Assembly (NCBI GenBank): GCA_022563885.1
Contig: JADFMM010000018.1
Location: 1 to 41,468 of the forward strand
Reading direction: 5' to 3'
Source of the DNA: Planctomycetota bacterium
Lineage (GTDB): Bacteria > Planctomycetota > Phycisphaerae > Sedimentisphaerales > Anaerobacaceae
Length of the DNA stretch: 41,468 bases
Shown one piece after another: positions 8,183-16,237 of the stretch. A program made the position numbers and the translations under genes. The notes below the pieces were generated by a model. The model searched no databases. It had not been told where the DNA came from and was given only the letters and a program-made list of their open reading frames with translations. Each line of letters starts with the position of its first letter. Within the stretch, counting starts at the first letter, position 1.

Positions 8183-9342
8183 GTTTCCACCGCAATGCGC
8201 TCCGTGTATTTTTTCCAGAGACTGACCAGCCCGCCGGGCAGGACCAGAACCACGAACACAAACAAGAGACCCACGACGAATTGCCAGTAGTCCGGTTTCC
8301 AGGTGACTCCCAGGACCGTGTGCTGAGACGTCAAGGTGTTATACAGCAGATTGACGAGCAGGGCGCCGAGCACGGCCCCTCCCAGGGAGCCCCGGCCCCC
8401 GACGGCCACCCACACTACCATGAGGATGGACCAGCGGGCCTCCATGTAGGAGGGTGTCACGATGCTGGCTTGGGGTGTATACAACAAGCCGGCCAAACCG
8501 GCGATGGCCCCGGAAAGAGCGAAGATGGCTGTCTTGTAGGCGAAGGGTTGATACCCGGTGAAACGCAGCGTCACTTCCGAATCGCGAATGGCGACCAAGA
8601 CGCGACCGAACCGGGATCGAACCAGCAGGCTGCAGAGGACATAGACGCCTACCAGGCTCGCCAGCGTGGCACCGTACAGCGCGAGTTTGACAGGGTCCTC
8701 CCGCAGTGAATGTCCCGCAATCGTCTTGAAATGGGTGAGTCCATTTGTCCCGCAGAATTTCATATTGTTCTGACTAAAGAACATCCAGGCCGCCACGGTC
8801 AGGGCCTGTGTGAGGATCGCAAAGTAGACGCCTCGGACCCGACTGATGAAACCGAAGAATCCAATCACACCGGCCAATAGGCCGGGAATCAGCATGCCCA
8901 GGAGAAGGGTGAGATTGAAAGACTTGAAGGGCATCCAGAACCAGGGGAGTACCTCCATCCCTTTTGACTCGCCGATCGCATAGGGATAGACCACATAGAG
9001 GGCCTCGGGAATGCCGTTAGGGCCAAAGAGATTCCCGTGATGGGCCAGGTACATGCCCATGGCATAGCCTCCCAGGGCGAAAAAGAGGGATTGGCAGAGG
9101 CTCAGGATCCCGGTATATCCCCAGATCAGATCGAGTCCCATGGCGACGATGCCAAAGGCCAGGTAGCGACCGGCCATGTTCACGGTTTCGATCGGGACGA
9201 GCCCGTAGAAGGCCAAGAGGGGGAGCATCAGTGCGAAGACCAAAAACAGGGCGGCGACGCAGCCGTTTAACAGCCCCACCGTTGACTTCGTGCGGTAGCC
9301 TCTCTTGATCAAGGCGTCGACTGTGTAGACCCGGTTACTCAT
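8179..9342 (-). CDS. urtC: Urea ABC transporter permease UrtC
   Basis: A 387-residue LivM-type permease with about ten hydrophobic segments. It contains the WGYTGILSLCQSLFFALGGYAMG segment typical of UrtC/LivM and the GAIAGLAGLLY and GGRGSLGGAVLGAL loops that contact the ATPases. It forms the inner-membrane channel with UrtB. I chose the ATG at 9342 rather than the upstream start at 9399 because it gives a normal N-terminus and overlaps the urtB stop by only eight bases. The additional 19 residues of the longer version lie within urtB and look unrelated to the family. Confidence 0.94.
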   Translation of the reverse strand: MSNRVYTVDALIKRGYRTKSTVGLLNGCVAALFLVFALMLPLLAFYGLVPIETVNMAGRYLAFGIVAMGLDLIWGYTGILSLCQSLFFALGGYAMGMYLAHHGNLFGPNGIPEALYVVYPYAIGESKGMEVLPWFWMPFKSFNLTLLLGMLIPGLLAGVIGFFGFISRVRGVYFAILTQALTVAAWMFFSQNNMKFCGTNGLTHFKTIAGHSLREDPVKLALYGATLASLVGVYVLCSLLVRSRFGRVLVAIRDSEVTLRFTGYQPFAYKTAIFALSGAIAGLAGLLYTPQASIVTPSYMEARWSILMVVWVAVGGRGSLGGAVLGALLVNLLYNTLTSQHTVLGVTWKPDYWQFVVGLLFVFVVLVLPGGLVSLWKKYTERIAVET

Positions 9343-10978
9343 CGGCCAGCCTACCCTTGGGTGCGAAGAGTCCCGATGGCTTGTATTGAATAAAGGCAAT
9401 CACGATCAGCAGCATGATGATCTTGGCCCAGACCGCGCCGAAGAGCGTGCCTTCCAGCACCTTGTTCAGAAGGCCCAGCCCGAATCCGCTGCAGACCACG
9501 CCGGCGATGTTTCCCACCCCGCCCGTCACCACCACGAGAAAGGAATCGACGATGTAGTTCTGGCCCATGTCCGGCGTAATGCCACCGATAGTGGTCAAGG
9601 CATAGCCCGCGACACCGGCGAGGCCGCCGCCGGTCATGAAGGTGACACTATCGACCATCCGCGTGTTGATGCCCATGGCGGCGGCCATGTCACGATTTTG
9701 CAGAGTCGCCCGCATCTTGAGACCCAGCGAGGTGTAGCGAAACAGCGCCGACACACCCAGCACGCAGGCGAAACAGAGCATCAGGATAAACAGACGGTTG
9801 TAGGGCAAGGTCAGACCGGGCAGAAACTCCAGCGCCCCCTGCAACCAGGAAGGAGAGTTGGAGGGACGGTTGTCTCCAAAGATCGAGCGAATCGTCTGAA
9901 TCATGATCAGGCCGATGCCATAGGTGGCCAGGAGTGACTCCAGGGGTCGCTTGTAGAGACGGCGAACCACCAGATATTCGATCAGACCGGCCACCAGGGC
10001 CGAGGCACAGAAGGCCAGGGGCAGGGCGAAGATATAATAACTGTTCACCGGGTGCTCCGGCGTGTGCTTGAAAAGCAATTGGGTCGCGTAGGTGGCGTAG
10101 GAGCCGATCATCATCATCTCGCCGTGGGCCATGTTGATGACGCCCATCATGCCGAAGATGATCGCCAGTCCCAGGGCCATGAGGACCAGGACGGAACCGC
10201 TGGAGATTCCCGATTTGACAATGTCATAGGTGGCGATTAGCCGTTCACGGCCGCGGATTCGAGCCAGCGCCGTTTCAATGGAATCTCTCAAGGGTGCGGT
10301 GACGTCCTCTCGACGGACAGCCTCCTCCAATAGACTCCGGGCGCGTACGCTGCGAAGGCGGCCCAAGGCCTCTGCTGCCTCCCGTTGGACCGTCTCGTCC
10401 TGCGAACGAAACTTAATCATGGCACTGCTCTCGGCGGCGGCAAAACGGACGATACGATCCCCATCGGTCTCGGCCAGATGTTGCAGTTTTTCCAAGGCGG
10501 CCGTCCTATTGGTCTGCGTCCCGATCTTGCGAACGGCGGCGCGTCGGCGGATCTTTTGACGGGCCGACAGGCCCAGGAGAGTCTTGGCGCGTGTCACCCG
10601 TCGGCGCTCGGCCCCATTAGGTTCCAGTACTAGGATGTCCTCGAGGGGTATCGCGGCATCCAGCAGCGGTTCATGGGAAAACACATCGCCGATGCGGACA
10701 AACTCATTTAAATCGTCGTCCTCGATCAGGTCAATGCCGAACACGATCTGGTCGTTCCAGGAATAGAGGCTACCGCGCCGGTAGTCCTCCAAGATCGTCT
10801 CCAAACGTTCATCGCCCGTTGCCACCAGGCTCTGGAGCGTCGCGGCCCGTGCCTCGCCGTCTTCCTGGGCCAAGCCCCGCAAGAGCTCAGCAAGGGGGTC
10901 ACCCAATGATGCAGTGGCAGCGAGCATGAAAAAGACACTGGCCGCTGCCACGCACCTGCTGATTTGCCTGATGCACAT
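9335..10978 (-). CDS. urtB: Urea ABC transporter permease UrtB with N-terminal exported helical extension
   Basis: The C-terminal 290 residues are a LivH-type permease: MALGLAIIFGMMGVINMAHGEMMMIG, then the GGLAGVAGYALTTIGGI and VTGGVGNIAGVV loops. The N-terminal part has a signal peptide (ending near ATASLGD) and about 230 residues of alpha-helical, HEAT-like repeats (RVTRAKTLLGLSA, IVRFAAAESSAMI, REAAEALGRLRS). Long N-terminal extensions of this sort are usual in UrtB. The start is taken as ATG 10978. A longer frame beginning with GTG at 11011 would start inside the terminator stem and lose the signal peptide. With UrtC it forms the channel for urea across the inner membrane. Confidence 0.94.
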   Translation of the reverse strand: MCIRQISRCVAAASVFFMLAATASLGDPLAELLRGLAQEDGEARAATLQSLVATGDERLETILEDYRRGSLYSWNDQIVFGIDLIEDDDLNEFVRIGDVFSHEPLLDAAIPLEDILVLEPNGAERRRVTRAKTLLGLSARQKIRRRAAVRKIGTQTNRTAALEKLQHLAETDGDRIVRFAAAESSAMIKFRSQDETVQREAAEALGRLRSVRARSLLEEAVRREDVTAPLRDSIETALARIRGRERLIATYDIVKSGISSGSVLVLMALGLAIIFGMMGVINMAHGEMMMIGSYATYATQLLFKHTPEHPVNSYYIFALPLAFCASALVAGLIEYLVVRRLYKRPLESLLATYGIGLIMIQTIRSIFGDNRPSNSPSWLQGALEFLPGLTLPYNRLFILMLCFACVLGVSALFRYTSLGLKMRATLQNRDMAAAMGINTRMVDSVTFMTGGGLAGVAGYALTTIGGITPDMGQNYIVDSFLVVVTGGVGNIAGVVCSGFGLGLLNKVLEGTLFGAVWAKIIMLLIVIAFIQYKPSGLFAPKGRLADE

Positions 10979-10992
10979 CGGGTCTCTGGGAA

Positions 10993-11030
10993 GGAAAAAA
11001 TACCGGGGCACGCGTCTGCGCGTGCCCCGG
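10993..11030 (-). terminator. Intrinsic terminator/attenuator between urtA and urtB
   Basis: On the minus strand a perfect 12-bp GC-rich stem (arms 11019-11030 and 11003-11014) with a four-base loop is followed by TATTTTTT (10995-11002). It lies 43 bases after the urtA stop and directly before urtB. Partial termination here would give more urtA than urtBCDE mRNA, which is normal for a binding protein that must exceed its permease. Confidence 0.9.
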
Positions 11031-11073
11031 ACAAGACAAAATTGTTTCTATTCTTTAAGTGTCTCTTCTTTAA

Positions 11074-12327
11074 TTACCTGGGGCCACCGGTTGGGGCAGG
11101 ATAATTGCCATCCGGCCAGAGCAACTTGCTGTAAGAGTCGGGCTCGACCAGGCCATCCGTCTGATAGACGATCTTGAATTGACCGTTCTTCCTGATCTCA
11201 CCCACCAGCACCGGCTTATAGGTGTGCTGATTGCTCTTGTGGAACTTCTTCCGGCCACCCGGGGCGTCGAACTCCAGACCATAGATGGCCTGCCTGACCT
11301 TGTCAACGTCAAAAGACTTGGCCTTCTCACAGGCCTGGGCCCAGGCCTTCACACCGAAATAGGCGGCTTCGATGGGATCGTCGGTGACCCGCGATTTCCC
11401 CAGCGGCAGGCCCTTCTCCTGGCAGAATTGCTTGAATCTTTTTACGAAGGCCCTGTTTTCCCGGGTCTTGATGCTTTGGAAATAGTTCCAGGCCGCCAGG
11501 TGTCCCACCAGGGGCTGGACGTCCATGGCCAGCAATTCATCCTCGGCCACGGAGAATGCCATGATGGGGCAGTCATCGGCGGTCAAGCCCTGATTGGCAA
11601 ACTCTTTGTAGAAGGGGACATTGCTGTCGCCGTTGATGGTCGAGAGAATACAGGCGTTGCCGCCGGCAGCAAAGGATTTGATCTTGGCCACCAGGCTCTG
11701 GTAGTCCTGATGATGGAAGGGCGTGTATTCTTCCTTGATGTTCCGATCCGGGATACCCATCTTCTTCAGGTAGGCCTTGAGGATCTTGTTGGCGGTACGG
11801 GGAAAGACATAGTCCGTTCCCAGCAGGTAGAACTTCGTGCAACCAAGTTCATTCATCATGTACTCGGCGCCCGGAATCAGTTGCTGATTGGGGGTTGCGC
11901 CGGTGTAAAAGACGTTGAGTGACTGTTCTTCCCCTTCATACTGAACGGGATAGAACAACAGGGCATTGTATTCTTCGAAGGCAGGCAAGACTGATTTTCG
12001 GCTCACCGACGTCCAGCACCCGAAGGTGACGGCGACTTTTTCCGTAAGGATCAGTTCTTTGGCCTTCTCGTAGAAGAGTGGCCAATCCGAGGCGGGATCG
12101 ACCACGACCGTCTTGATGGTGTGGTCCAGCACCCCTCCCTTGGCGTTGAGTTCCTCAACTGCCATCAAAACCACATCGCGAAGCGACGTCTCGGAGATGG
12201 CCATGGTCCCACTGAGCGAGTGCAGGACGCCGACCTTCACTTCAGCGGCCGAAAGGACCGAGCTACCCAGACCGACCGTCAGGCAGAGGATAGCGACGAA
12301 CAGTTTTTGACACCATGCATGCTTCAT
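11074..12327 (-). CDS. urtA: Urea ABC transporter substrate-binding protein UrtA
   Basis: A 417-residue periplasmic binding protein of the type I, leucine-binding-like fold. The signal peptide runs from MKHAWCQKLF through a hydrophobic stretch to VLSAAEVKVG. Mature-region motifs VGVLHSLSGTMAISE, KTVVVDPASDWPLF and TFGCWTSVSRKSVLPAFEE are hallmarks of UrtA, the last including residues around the urea site. It captures urea in the periplasm and passes it to UrtBC. A strong ribosome binding site (aaaggag) lies seven bases before the ATG. It is the first gene of the locus, has a candidate sigma-54 promoter 70-90 bases upstream and is followed by an intrinsic terminator. Confidence 0.97.
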   Translation of the reverse strand: MKHAWCQKLFVAILCLTVGLGSSVLSAAEVKVGVLHSLSGTMAISETSLRDVVLMAVEELNAKGGVLDHTIKTVVVDPASDWPLFYEKAKELILTEKVAVTFGCWTSVSRKSVLPAFEEYNALLFYPVQYEGEEQSLNVFYTGATPNQQLIPGAEYMMNELGCTKFYLLGTDYVFPRTANKILKAYLKKMGIPDRNIKEEYTPFHHQDYQSLVAKIKSFAAGGNACILSTINGDSNVPFYKEFANQGLTADDCPIMAFSVAEDELLAMDVQPLVGHLAAWNYFQSIKTRENRAFVKRFKQFCQEKGLPLGKSRVTDDPIEAAYFGVKAWAQACEKAKSFDVDKVRQAIYGLEFDAPGGRKKFHKSNQHTYKPVLVGEIRKNGQFKIVYQTDGLVEPDSYSKLLWPDGNYPAPTGGPR

Positions 12328-12398
12328 AAGAGAGCTCCTTTAGAAAAACAGACTGCGAAAAAAATGATTTCAGAACACGTTACGACGATTGTCTGAAA

Positions 12399-12413
12399 GC
12401 AAAAGTCATGCCA
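12399..12413 (-). promoter_or_regulatory. Candidate sigma-54 (RpoN) promoter for urtA
   Basis: The minus strand reads TGGCATGACTTTTGC, followed by T. This matches the sigma-54 consensus TGGCACG-N4-TTGCW at all but one position and keeps the exact ten-base spacing between the GG and GC dinucleotides. The predicted transcription start is near 12388, giving a leader of about 60 bases before urtA. Sigma-54 control by NtrC is established for many urea and nitrogen genes. I did not find a clear NtrC palindrome upstream. Confidence 0.7.
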
Positions 12414-12919
12414 CACGGAAAGAGCGAGCCGCAAGCGGGGCGTGAGCACCTGTAACTATCTGAAAACAAATAAGATAGGAAAGATCGGAAGGTGAGTCGG
12501 AGAAACGACCCTAGCGTCGACTTGGTCGACATAGGTACATTTTTGTCTCGAATACTTTCATTTTTCACATTTGTGTCTGATGACAGGTCGCGCAAGGTCC
12601 TGAGCTTAGCGACCGCTTGCGCCATGGTATCCATCTTCGTCGCTCACCACGCCGTTGTGCCGCATCCGGTTTGCCCTTTCATTATTAAAAATCTACGGAA
12701 TGCATGATGGTACCCAGGAGAAGGCATTGCGAGCGATTTATTTGTATAGAACAGCTTCGCCTCGGGTGTTCAGCACGGAAGACGACACCCTGTTTTTTGA
12801 CTGCGTTGTCCAGGATGGGCCCTGCGGGAAGGGCTAAGGAGAAGGGTTTCTCGCTGGATCTGCCACCCCTCGGAGGGTAGTATACCTCGTAAGATGAGAA
12901 TCACAGTTCCTATCACTGA
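12414..12919. other. Intergenic region between urtA and the symporter gene
   Basis: This stretch separates two divergent genes. Short frames exist on both strands, but none has a ribosome binding site together with a convincing composition, so I call no gene. It is AT-richer near 12540-12570 and 12680-12760, where a promoter for the symporter may lie, but no clean -35/-10 pair is visible. The region upstream of 12420 should hold activator sites for the urtA promoter; a single GCACC half-site near 12448 is all I see. Confidence 0.4.
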
Positions 12920-13041
12920 GGGGCGGGGCGAGCAGGGGCATCCGACGGTCACCCGGGATATGGTATGGGGACGGCCGTGCTTCCGTACGGCAGGCCTAGG
13001 GAAAACCTGCTGGCCGTGAAGCAAGCGTGCCTCGACGCCCC
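12920..13041 (+). ncRNA. Candidate structured RNA leader upstream of the sodium:solute symporter
   Basis: A long-range stem can form between 12920-12925 (ggggcg) and 13036-13041 (cgcccc), extended by 12929-12932 (cgag) with 13031-13034 (ctcg). Inside it a neat three-way junction is possible: 12971-12976 (acggcc) with 13012-13017 (ggccgt) encloses a four-bp hairpin (12977-12988, loop ttcc) and a five-bp hairpin (12990-12994 with 13006-13010). The segment gcttc at 12979-12983 could also pair with gaagc at 13018-13022. The outer stem ends 11 bases before the symporter ATG, which has no strong ribosome binding site. It matches no riboswitch class that I recognise. A GC-rich region can fold by chance, so this is a hypothesis. 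Confidence 0.35.
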
Positions 13042-13052
13042 GGATTAGATCC

Positions 13053-14750
13053 ATGCATATCCTCAGCTTACATTATCAGATCTGGATCGTGCTGATCGTC
13101 TACTTTGCCGGCATGTTGGTGTTGGGCTGGAGGAGCAAAAGCCGGGCGGCGAGTCACGAAGGCTATCTGCTGGGGAACCGGAAGTTCGGCACGTGGTGGC
13201 TCGTCATGCACGCCTTCGGCGCCGGCACCAGCCCGGCCGATGTCTCCGGCTCGTTCAGCAAGACGGTCACGGGCGGAGCATCGGGCATCTGGGTGTCCTG
13301 GATGTGGCTGTTCGGTACCCCCTTCTACTGGGTCATCGCCCCGATCATCCGGCGTATGCGCTGTCAGACGATGGCCGACATGTTCTTCGAACGCTTCGGC
13401 AAGTCGGCGGCCATGCTCTATACGATTATTGCCGCGCTGGGGATGACCATGTACCTGTGTAGCGTCCAACTCGCTACGGTACGCACGATACAGGGCATGA
13501 TGGGACAAAGCACCCTCGCGGCGACGGGCCAGACCGATTGGTGGTTCTACGGCATCCTGATTTCCTCGACGCTCATCTTTGCCCTGTACGGGTACTGGGG
13601 AGGCATCGTCGCGGCCGTACGCACCGATATGGTGCAGGGCCTGATGATTATCGTTCTCTCTGTTTTGTGTATCCTTCCGGCCCTTCATTATGATGGAATG
13701 GGCGGATGGTCTGAAGTGCGCCAGATCCTGGGCGATGCGCAGACGGGGGGCAAATCGTATCTCAGCCTGTTCGATGCGAGTATGTTCAGTTTGAAAAACG
13801 TGATCGTGCTCTGTCTGTACGCTCCCCTGGTCGCTCTCTCTTTTCCCCATCTAATGCCCATCTGCGGCGGCGGTCGCACCGAGTGGGAAGGACGCATGGG
13901 CTTCGCGGGCGGAAACTTTCTCAAGCGGGTCTGCACGATCGGCTGGTCCGTATTGGCGCTGGCTTGGCTCGCCTATCTTATCAAAAGCGGTTCCGACATT
14001 CACCCGGATGCGGCCTTCGGCGACTCCATACGCGCCCTCTTGCCTCCCTTCCTGCAGGGCGTCATACTTGCCTGCGTGATGGCCGCGGCCATGTCTTCCG
14101 GCGATTCTTTTCAGGTCACCGTCGCGAGTCTTTTTACCCACACGTTTTACGCCGCATACAAACCGGACGCATCCGACGAAGAGAAACTTCGATTCACGAA
14201 GCGCATGGGCTTGGTACTTGTCGTAGCGGTGTTGTGTCTGGCGATCTACATGCAGGAAAGCCTGGTCAAGGCCATTCTGGCCTACTTCGGGATTCTCGGC
14301 ATCATAGGCATCGCCAATGGCATGGGCATTCTGTGGCGACGCATGAACACCGCCGGCGTGTTCGGCACCGTGACCCTCGGCGCCACCGCCATGATACTGA
14401 CCAAAACGGCGGGAGAGGCAGCCTGGCTGAAACCGCTACTAGAATTCATCCCGGGAACCGGATGGGTGATCATCCTCAGCATACTGGGCGGCATCCTCGG
14501 CAGCCTGGGCACGGCCCCGCCGTCTCCCGAAACCATCGAGCGCGTCTTCTCCAAAATGCATACGCCGATCGGACGGGACGACATGCTCCCATGCCGTCTG
14601 GATCAGGCGGTGCCTCCGGAAGCACGGCTCTTCACGAAATGGGGATTGTTCATCGTGAAACCCGACAGGCAGACGGTCATCGGGTTCCTAGTCTTTTCCG
14701 TTCTCTGTCTTGCCTGCATCGGCGTCATGCTTCTTTTACTGATAGGCTAA
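13053..14750 (+). CDS. Sodium:solute symporter (SSS family)
   Basis: This 565-residue protein has about 13 hydrophobic segments and the SSS-family pattern: the N-terminal LIVYFAGMLVLGWRSK, the GNRKFGTWWLVMHAFGAGTSPADVSG region corresponding to the TM2 sodium-site area, and GYWGGIVAAVRTDMVQGL, the typical family signature around TM6. It would use the sodium gradient to bring in a small organic solute at the inner membrane. The substrate is not evident from sequence. The minus-strand neighbour is a sugar isomerase-like protein that overlaps its last four bases, so a sugar or related compound is possible, but the genes are convergent and the link is weak. The ATG has no strong ribosome binding site. 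Confidence 0.9.
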   Translation: MHILSLHYQIWIVLIVYFAGMLVLGWRSKSRAASHEGYLLGNRKFGTWWLVMHAFGAGTSPADVSGSFSKTVTGGASGIWVSWMWLFGTPFYWVIAPIIRRMRCQTMADMFFERFGKSAAMLYTIIAALGMTMYLCSVQLATVRTIQGMMGQSTLAATGQTDWWFYGILISSTLIFALYGYWGGIVAAVRTDMVQGLMIIVLSVLCILPALHYDGMGGWSEVRQILGDAQTGGKSYLSLFDASMFSLKNVIVLCLYAPLVALSFPHLMPICGGGRTEWEGRMGFAGGNFLKRVCTIGWSVLALAWLAYLIKSGSDIHPDAAFGDSIRALLPPFLQGVILACVMAAAMSSGDSFQVTVASLFTHTFYAAYKPDASDEEKLRFTKRMGLVLVVAVLCLAIYMQESLVKAILAYFGILGIIGIANGMGILWRRMNTAGVFGTVTLGATAMILTKTAGEAAWLKPLLEFIPGTGWVIILSILGGILGSLGTAPPSPETIERVFSKMHTPIGRDDMLPCRLDQAVPPEARLFTKWGLFIVKPDRQTVIGFLVFSVLCLACIGVMLLLLIG

Positions 14751-15736
14751 TCCGTGCATTCAGTCACGATGCTCTTCATATAATCGAGGCTTTCTTTGAA
14801 AGCGGTATAGGGTGTTATGGCTGGATGGTTGTCAAAGAATGGCTTGAAGGGTTCCATGGAGACACAGACGTAGCCCCCCATGCCGGCGATTTCAGCGAGC
14901 CTTCGTAAGAGTCGCGTCACATCGTAATGCCCTTCTCCGAGAAATTCTCCCTTGGTGTTCCATCCTGGAGGACCCAGCGAATGGGGATCTTGAACATGAA
15001 CGTGATAGATCAGATTCTTATTCTTTAAAACATCCAGAGGATCATCCTTCATGCCGACAGCAGCCTTCACGTCGAGCATTGAACGCATGTCTGATTGCTT
15101 CGTCCCGGGCAGTTGCTCTCTGGTCAGATCAATGACTCGGTCGACCTGTTCCATGGTATAACAGAAATTCGTATCTCCATTGCTGTCCAGGCGTACCAGT
15201 CGTTCCAGTGCAAGGGTGACACCATGATCTTGATTCTTCAGGATCCTGGCAAACACGTCCGCTGCGTATCGCTCTGCATCGATATGCTCGACACCCTGGC
15301 TCAGGTTCCTCTGACCGGGAGACCCCCAGACAGCAACCAAAGGATTATCAGGCAGGAATGCCTTTCCCCCTCTTAGGTCCGTAGCATATCTGAATACTTC
15401 GATGGCATAATCTGCGGTTTTATTGCGTTGCGTGGAACTGGACTGAGTTATATGTGGTCCTCCTGGAATGGCCCATTCGTCTCTGAAGATGTCTTCTCCT
15501 CCCGCGAGTATCCAGTGCAGTCCCGAGACCCGCACACCCTTGTCCTCAAGGTATTGCCTTCGTCGTGTTCTCGTTGGGTCGTCTACTCGCGTAATGGGTC
15601 TGCCTTCGGTGAACGTCGCGATTTCCATGTCAGCCCCAAGATCCATTATTGCATCTACTGTCTCATAAAAATCCTTACCTGAAACGATAGAAAAAAGCTC
15701 ACTGCAGATGCTGAATCGTATTGAGGTCATAGGCAT
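14747..15736 (-). CDS. Sugar phosphate isomerase/epimerase-like TIM-barrel protein (xylose-isomerase-like)
   Basis: The 329-residue protein fits the AP-endonuclease-2/xylose-isomerase-like TIM barrel. Likely divalent-metal ligands stand at strand ends: Glu in LALERL, Asp in MLDVKA, His in HVHVQD, and Glu in SMEPFKPF. The segment GPPGWNTKGEFLGEGHYD lies before the last helices, as in related proteins. The reaction and substrate cannot be told. The start is uncertain: ATG at 15736 lies within the preceding remnant frame and a second ATG stands six bases later. It has AT-richer codon use than the urease genes. Its end overlaps the convergent symporter gene by four bases. Confidence 0.82.
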   Translation of the reverse strand: MPMTSIRFSICSELFSIVSGKDFYETVDAIMDLGADMEIATFTEGRPITRVDDPTRTRRRQYLEDKGVRVSGLHWILAGGEDIFRDEWAIPGGPHITQSSSTQRNKTADYAIEVFRYATDLRGGKAFLPDNPLVAVWGSPGQRNLSQGVEHIDAERYAADVFARILKNQDHGVTLALERLVRLDSNGDTNFCYTMEQVDRVIDLTREQLPGTKQSDMRSMLDVKAAVGMKDDPLDVLKNKNLIYHVHVQDPHSLGPPGWNTKGEFLGEGHYDVTRLLRRLAEIAGMGGYVCVSMEPFKPFFDNHPAITPYTAFKESLDYMKSIVTECTD

Positions 15737-16002
15737 CGGCGAAAACTGTCTCCATCGTCATCGCTATGGAAGAGGCCGCCCGGCTCGGTGCCGATGGTGA
15801 TGCGGCCCTGGGGATCGGAGGCGAAGGCCCAGAGGTATTTGAGGGTGGCCTCCTGATCCTCTCGATCAATATAGCCTCTCACGCCGGGAAAGTGTCTATC
15901 AATCTCGCAAATGACCTCATATGCGGTGTCCCCGGAAATCTCGATCGGTTCGAGGCTCGGTACAAATCGCTCCAAGGCCGTGGTGAAGTGTACGGTTGCC
16001 AT
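15727..16002 (-). pseudogene. Chimeric remnant: MoaD/ThiS-like N-terminus fused to a BNR-repeat fragment
   Basis: Starting at ATG 16002 (aaggga a few bases upstream), the first 45 or so residues (MATVHFTTALERFV..GDTAYEVICEIDRHFPGVRGYID) look like the beta-grasp sulfur-carrier family MoaD/ThiS. The second half of that domain and its essential C-terminal Gly-Gly are absent. The frame then continues with LKYLWAFASDPQGRITIGTEPGGLFHSDDDGDSF, which is typical of BNR/Asp-box (exo-sialidase or YCF48-like) beta-propellers, and stops abruptly. In other genomes these two genes are often neighbours, so an internal deletion that joined the two and a second truncation would explain this 91-residue frame. 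It is unlikely to work as a sulfur carrier. The assignment of both halves is by pattern recognition. Confidence 0.6.
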
Positions 16003-16237
16003 TCGTCCCTTCGCCCCGTGGTCGGCCACGCGGTTCCTAGGGGCTTCCCAGTACATATCAAGCATTCAATACAGGGCCGTTCATACCAAAAAGAGACGAA
16101 TGAATCAATCACTCGCTGGGCTGGGACGGGTTGCCTTTTTCCCCATCAGAACAACGCGGCGCACGCCACCGTAGTAACCAAACCGGTCTCGATTACACCT
16201 CTATGAAAACGGAATAAATCCTCTAGGAGACACAACG

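Noticed and set aside
10979-11011. GTG at 11011 as the urtB start
   Set aside because: It sits in the stem of an intrinsic terminator and would add 11 residues before the signal peptide; ATG 10978 is better.
12380-12707. Short frames on both strands upstream of urtA as small genes
   Set aside because: They overlap the candidate sigma-54 promoter or lack ribosome binding sites; composition is not protein-like.
13068-13850. 260-codon minus-strand frame opposite the symporter
   Set aside because: It is antisense to a clear SSS-family transporter; its charged, proline-rich text is typical of an antisense shadow in GC-rich DNA.
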